A stretch of 43,296 nt of DNA from Bacillota bacterium (lineage in GTDB: Bacteria; Bacillota; Clostridia; Tissierellales; MES13). The stretch spans positions 1 through 43,296 of the forward strand of contig VENA01000020.1 in assembly GCA_009711785.1 (NCBI GenBank). Reading direction: 5' to 3'. The notes beneath the pieces were generated by a model that saw nothing but the letters and a program-made list of their open reading frames with translations, did not search any database and was not told the origin of the DNA. Position numbers and translations under genes: made by a program. This document shows, one piece after another, positions 39,729-43,296 of the stretch (positions are counted from its first letter, which is position 1; each line of letters opens with the position of its first letter).

Positions 39729-41138
39729 TTGGGTAATATATTATCAAGCTATTTATGTCCCCATCCACCTATAATAATAAATGAAATAGGTAAAGGGAGA
39801 GAAAAAAAAGTAAAGGATACGTTAGAATCTTTAAATTTAGTAGCAAAGGATATAAAAGAAAAATCACCAACAACAATTATTGTTATATCTCCCCATGGGC
39901 CAGTATTTAGAGATGCTATAGCAATAAATTATCAAAAGACATTATCAGGGGATTTAAGAAATTTTGGATGTAGTGAAGTTAGTAATATAAAAGAAAATAA
40001 TATTAAACTAGTAGATAAAATATTAAATAAATCAAAATCAAGGGATATTAATACAGTGAAACTAGATAAAGAAAGTACTAGGATGTATAGAAATATAACA
40101 CTTGATTTAGATCATGGAGTACAAGTACCACTACATTTTATAGATCAAGAATATAATAATTATAAACTTGTACATATTACATATGGTTTATTAGGATCTG
40201 AAGAATTATATAATTTCGGGAGAGCTATTAAAAATGCAGTTAAAGAAACGGATGAAAGGGTAGTTATTATTGCTAGTGGAGACTTATCTCATAAACTTAC
40301 AGAGGATGGTCCTTATGGTTATGATCCTTCTGGTCCTAAATTTGATAGGTTACTAACTAATTTCATTAAAAATAAGAAATATGAAGAGATAATAAATTTA
40401 GATAAAAACCTAGCAAAGAAAGCAGGGGAATGTGGACTTAATTCAATTAATATTATGTTAGGGGCATTAGATGGATATGAAACAGTCCCTACAGTTTTAT
40501 CCTATGAAGGCACCTTTGGAGTAGGTTATGCTGTAGCAAAATTTGATATTAAAGGTGAGAATAATAAAAGTCTATTAGAAAAGATAAATTCTGAAGCAAA
40601 GGAAAAAATGAAGCGTTTAAGGGATGATGAAGATAGTTATGTTAAACTTGCAAGGAAAAGTTTAGAGTATTTTATAAAAAAGGGAAAAAGGATAAACTTA
40701 GATAATGAAATACCAGAAGAAATGATAGAAAAAAAAGCAGGAACCTTTGTATCAATAAAAAAGAATGGAAATCTAAGGGGATGTATAGGTACTATACTCC
40801 CAACTAAGAAAAATATAGCAAATGAAATAATAGATAATGCCATTAAAGCAGGCACAGAAGATCCAAGGTTTTATTCAATTCAAGAAAATGAATTAAAGAA
40901 TCTTGTTTACTCAGTTGATATATTAGGAAAACCTGAAAAAGTAAATTCAATAGATGATTTAGATATAAATAGATATGGAGTCATTGTAACAAGTGGTAGA
41001 AAAAGAGGTTTATTATTACCTAATCTAGAGGGAGTAAATTCAGTTAAAGAACAGTTAAACATTGTACTTAGAAAAGCAAATATTTCACCTAATGAAGATT
41101 ATACAATAGAAAGATTTGAAGTTATTAGACACAATTAG
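39729..41138 (+). CDS. Memo-like / AMMECR1 fusion (AmmeMemoRadiSam system proteins B and A)
   Basis: 469 residues, starting at TTG 39729, eight bases after AAGGAGG; the resulting MGNILSSYLCPHPPIIINEI is the normal family start. Residues ~1-275: Memo/LigB (extradiol-dioxygenase fold) with SYLCPHPP, IVISPHGPVFRD, LDLDHGVQVPLHFI and ASGDLSHKLTEDGPYG. Residues ~295-469: AMMECR1 domain with GTFVSIKKNGNLRGCIGTIL (hallmark L-R-G-C-I-G) and AIKAGTEDPRF. This A+B fusion with an adjacent radical SAM protein defines the AmmeMemoRadiSam system, widespread but with no known reaction. The radical SAM gene follows 10 bases on. Confidence 0.93.
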   Translation: MGNILSSYLCPHPPIIINEIGKGREKKVKDTLESLNLVAKDIKEKSPTTIIVISPHGPVFRDAIAINYQKTLSGDLRNFGCSEVSNIKENNIKLVDKILNKSKSRDINTVKLDKESTRMYRNITLDLDHGVQVPLHFIDQEYNNYKLVHITYGLLGSEELYNFGRAIKNAVKETDERVVIIASGDLSHKLTEDGPYGYDPSGPKFDRLLTNFIKNKKYEEIINLDKNLAKKAGECGLNSINIMLGALDGYETVPTVLSYEGTFGVGYAVAKFDIKGENNKSLLEKINSEAKEKMKRLRDDEDSYVKLARKSLEYFIKKGKRINLDNEIPEEMIEKKAGTFVSIKKNGNLRGCIGTILPTKKNIANEIIDNAIKAGTEDPRFYSIQENELKNLVYSVDILGKPEKVNSIDDLDINRYGVIVTSGRKRGLLLPNLEGVNSVKEQLNIVLRKANISPNEDYTIERFEVIRHN

Positions 41139-41148
41139 GAGGATAATT

Positions 41149-42129
41149 ATGAAAGAGGCTTTATTTTATGAAAAATTAGATAATAATAAGGTTAAATGTA
41201 AGTTATGTCCCCATAATTGCATAATAAAAGAGGGGAATTTAGGGATATGTAGAGTTAGAGAGAATAATGATGGTACTTTATATACTATTAATTATAATAA
41301 GTTAACCTCTTATAATATAGATCCCATAGAAAAAAAGCCACTATATCATTATTATCCAGGGAGCAATATATTTTCTATTGGAAGTTTTGGATGTAATCTT
41401 AAATGTAGCTTTTGTCAAAACCATTCTATTGCCCATGAAAAACCAAGAAGTAAAGACATAACAAGTGAAGAATTAGTCAATCTAGTAAGTCTTAAAAATG
41501 AAAGTATAGGTCTTTGTTATACCTATAATGAACCTAGTATATGGTATGAATATGTCCTTGATTGTGCTAAGAGAGTTAAAAAAATGGGTTTAAAAAATGT
41601 ATTAGTTACAAATGGCTATATTGAACAAAAACCTTTAGATATGTTATTAGATTACATTGATGCATTAAATATAGATTTAAAGTCCTTTAGTGAAAATTAC
41701 TATAATGATATATGTAGTGGAGATTTAGAATCTGTATTAAATACTATAAATTTGGCAAATAAAAAAGCAATTGTAGAAATTTCAACTTTATTAATTGAAG
41801 ATTTAAATACTAGTAAGGAAGAAATAAAAAGGTTAGCTGAATGGATAGCATCTATAGATGAAGATATACCTCTTCATTTAAATAGATACTATCCAGCCTA
41901 TAAAATGAAACTTCCTCCTACAACCATAGAAAAAATAAATGAGGCTAGAGATTTAGCAAAAAAATATTTAAATTATGTTTATATAGGAAACGTTATGGGG
42001 GTTGATAATAATACTTATTGTCCTAATTGTAATACTAAAATAGTATCTAGAGATAGTAGTTTTAAAGTTATAAACATAAAGGATAATAAGTGTAAAAATT
42101 GTGGTAAAGAAATTAATATTAAATATTAA
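41149..42129 (+). CDS. amrS: AmmeMemoRadiSam system radical SAM enzyme
   Basis: 326 residues from ATG 41149 behind AGGAGG. Radical SAM motif CNLKCSFC (Cys82, 86, 89) for the 4Fe-4S cluster. Before it a four-Cys segment, CKLCPHNCIIKEGNLGICRV, typical of the AmrS/PflA-like group; after it LCYTYNEPSIWYEYVLD (SAM site) and LKNVLVTNGYIEQKPLD. The C-terminus adds a zinc-ribbon, YCPNCNTKI...CKNCGKEI. It probably acts on, or modifies a substrate of, the Memo-AMMECR1 protein. Followed by a terminator. Confidence 0.94.
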   Translation: MKEALFYEKLDNNKVKCKLCPHNCIIKEGNLGICRVRENNDGTLYTINYNKLTSYNIDPIEKKPLYHYYPGSNIFSIGSFGCNLKCSFCQNHSIAHEKPRSKDITSEELVNLVSLKNESIGLCYTYNEPSIWYEYVLDCAKRVKKMGLKNVLVTNGYIEQKPLDMLLDYIDALNIDLKSFSENYYNDICSGDLESVLNTINLANKKAIVEISTLLIEDLNTSKEEIKRLAEWIASIDEDIPLHLNRYYPAYKMKLPPTTIEKINEARDLAKKYLNYVYIGNVMGVDNNTYCPNCNTKIVSRDSSFKVINIKDNKCKNCGKEINIKY

Positions 42130-42182
42130 AGTCAGATACCAATGCCAAAATGTTTACAAAAGCAATAAATATAACTCTTATT

Positions 42183-42220
42183 AAAGGAAAACCTAATTTC
42201 AAAAAGGGTTTTCTTTTTTT
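42183..42220 (+). terminator. Terminator of the AmmeMemoRadiSam operon
   Basis: AAAGGAAAACC (42183-42193) pairs with GGTTTTCTTTT (42207-42217) through one G-U, 13-base loop, then T run to 42220. Confidence 0.75.
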
Positions 42221-42221
42221 T

Positions 42222-42492
42222 AAATAAATATAAATATTAATAAGAAAGGAAAGGTTAATTTACTAATTAAAAATACAGAAAAACAAGATATAATTAAATT
42301 AGAAAATTAAAGGTTAAATTATAAAGTAATTAAAAGGGCTATAACATATAGATAAGGGCTCAAGTATTTATGAAAACTCTCAAAAACATAAAAAATCAAG
42401 ACTGACTTTTCAGTAGTTTTTTAAACTCTAAAAGGAATATAAGCTTTATTATAGAAATAGTAAATATATGGTTAAAATAGGGGGAGAGTATC
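42222..42492 (+). other. Intergenic leader region before the acetyltransferase fusion
   Basis: No gene found. A small hairpin ACTGA/TCAGT (42401-42414) followed by a T run to 42422 could be a weak terminator in the leader of the next gene. An 11-codon frame from ATG 42370 (MKTLKNIKNQD) ends at this hairpin but has no adequate SD. GGGGGAG at 42479-42486 is the SD of the next gene. Confidence 0.35.
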
Positions 42493-43296
42493 TTGTCAAT
42501 TAAAGAAATAAGTCAACCTAAATTTATATATATAGAAGATAATCTAAGATTAATTAATAATAATATAAGAGATAAAGAGATAGCACTACCTTGGTATCAG
42601 AACGAAAAAATACTATATTTTTCAGAGGGAATAAAGGGAAAAAAATATGATTTTAATACTATTAAAAAAATGTATGACTACTTAGATAGCATAGGCGAGT
42701 TATACTTTATTGAGATATATGAAAATAAATGGAAAACGATAGGAGATGTAACATTATCTGAGGAGAATATGCCCATTGTTATAGGAAATGAAAAATATTG
42801 GGGAATGGGTATAGGAAAAAAGGTTATAACTGCTTTATTAAAAAGGGCAAAAGTTATAGGTTTAAATACAATAAACATTCCATCTATTTATACATATAAT
42901 GAAAGGTCAAAGGGATTATTTAAATCCCTAGGATTTAAAAAGGTAAGTGGGAAAAAGGAAAGTTATAGTTTAGATTTATCAAATGTAAACTTAAAAATGA
43001 CTGAAAAAGAAAAAATGTTATCAGGTATGGGCTATAATTCTATGGTTGATGAACTAATTAATGATAGATTAAGGGCTAAAACGTTATGTAAAAGATTTAA
43101 TGATACTAAACCTAATGAAATAAAGGAAAGAAAATTAATTTTAAGTGAGCTTTTCTCTAAAGCTAATGATTGTTTTATTGAACCTAACTTCTTTTGTGAT
43201 TATGGTTATAATATTGAGATTGGAGAGAATTTCTTTGCTAATCATAATTGTGTAATTTTAGATGTTAATAAAGTCATAATAGGAAAAAATGTAATG
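42493..43296 (+). CDS. GNAT / maltose-O-acetyltransferase fusion (3' end outside window)
   Basis: 268 codons visible, open to the last base. TTG 42493 is the start: GGGGAGAG lies just before it and no ATG is near. Residues ~1-160 form a GNAT domain (YFIEIYENKWKTIGDVTLSE, MPIVIGNEKYWGMGIGKKVI with the Q/R-x-x-G-x-G/A-type site as W-G-M-G-I-G, and NERSKGLFKSLGFKK). From Met169 a second enzyme begins: MTEKEKMLSGMGYNSMVDEL, the Maa/LacA maltose acetyltransferase cap, then left-handed beta-helix repeats (IEIGENFFANHNCVILD, NKVIIGKNVM). The catalytic His region lies beyond the window. Two unrelated acetyltransferase folds in one chain. Confidence 0.85.
   Translation, partial: MSIKEISQPKFIYIEDNLRLINNNIRDKEIALPWYQNEKILYFSEGIKGKKYDFNTIKKMYDYLDSIGELYFIEIYENKWKTIGDVTLSEENMPIVIGNEKYWGMGIGKKVITALLKRAKVIGLNTINIPSIYTYNERSKGLFKSLGFKKVSGKKESYSLDLSNVNLKMTEKEKMLSGMGYNSMVDELINDRLRAKTLCKRFNDTKPNEIKERKLILSELFSKANDCFIEPNFFCDYGYNIEIGENFFANHNCVILDVNKVIIGKNVM

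Noticed and set aside
42370..42405. 11-codon ORF (MKTLKNIKNQD) ending at a small hairpin with T run, possible attenuator
   Set aside because: No adequate SD and only a 5-bp stem; mentioned in the intergenic entry but not claimed.

Overview
The window is AT-rich DNA with Shine-Dalgarno sites of the AAGGAGG/GGGGGAG type, frequent TTG and GTG starts, many simple hairpin terminators and predominantly Firmicutes-type gene families (YtrABC-like, YjiH, M29 peptidases, CD3072/TudS-like, AmmeMemoRadiSam). It fits a low-GC anaerobic clostridial chromosome (Clostridia or Tissierellia); no closer placement is possible from the sequence. No tRNA, rRNA, CRISPR array, prophage or intact transposon was recognised. 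The only mobile-element trace is an IS200/IS605-type terminal hairpin near 4.95 kb, beside a decayed pmbA-like gene fragment.

Layout. 1-3.6 kb: TetR regulator plus HlyD-type lipoprotein, ABC ATPase and ABC-2 permease (drug efflux type). 3.6-5.7 kb: relics and small genes (PmbA fragment, MazG-like, DUF1294, a Cys-containing hypothetical). 5.9-12.2 kb: an AlkA-Ogt fusion repair enzyme, two serine beta-lactamase-like proteins, GNAT, a secreted/membrane protein, a Trm112/methyltransferase protein and a GGCT-like protein. 12.2-14.3 kb: ABC-F ribosome-protection-type protein behind a leader with a tiny ORF and two terminators. 14.4-17.5 kb: nitronate monooxygenase-like enzyme, then a GntR (YtrA-type) / ABC operon. 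17.5-20.6 kb: repeated TTAGA-N6-TCTAA dyads, four tandem tiny ORFs (three visibly related) and two tandem M29 aminopeptidase-like genes. 20.7-24.6 kb: MFS exporter, ArsR-type regulator, YdjM-like and DUF421 membrane proteins. 24.6-28.6 kb: heterodimeric ABC multidrug exporter behind a leader-peptide attenuator of bmrB/bmrCD type. 28.7-38.4 kb: phosphodiester glycosidase/TPR protein, Zn-ribbon/DUF2007, YjiH, M28 peptidase, nitroreductase, OsmC, DUF3810, GNAT and a second secreted/membrane protein. 38.5-42.1 kb: ECF S-component with TudS-like desulfidase, then Memo-AMMECR1 fusion with its radical SAM partner. The end is a truncated GNAT/maltose-acetyltransferase fusion.

Two themes stand out. 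First, drug response: a TetR-controlled efflux system, ABC-F protein, YtrABC-like system, MFS exporter and BmrCD-like exporter lie within 29 kb, and two of them carry independent ribosome-sensing attenuators read directly from competing hairpins. Second, very small genes: the 17.8-18.2 kb cluster encodes 21-30 residue peptides with a shared C-terminal motif, under a promoter whose spacer holds one of the repeated dyads. This is the best candidate for an undescribed system. Two further single-helix membrane microproteins (30 and 34 aa) lie on the minus strand at 23.7 and 31.2 kb.
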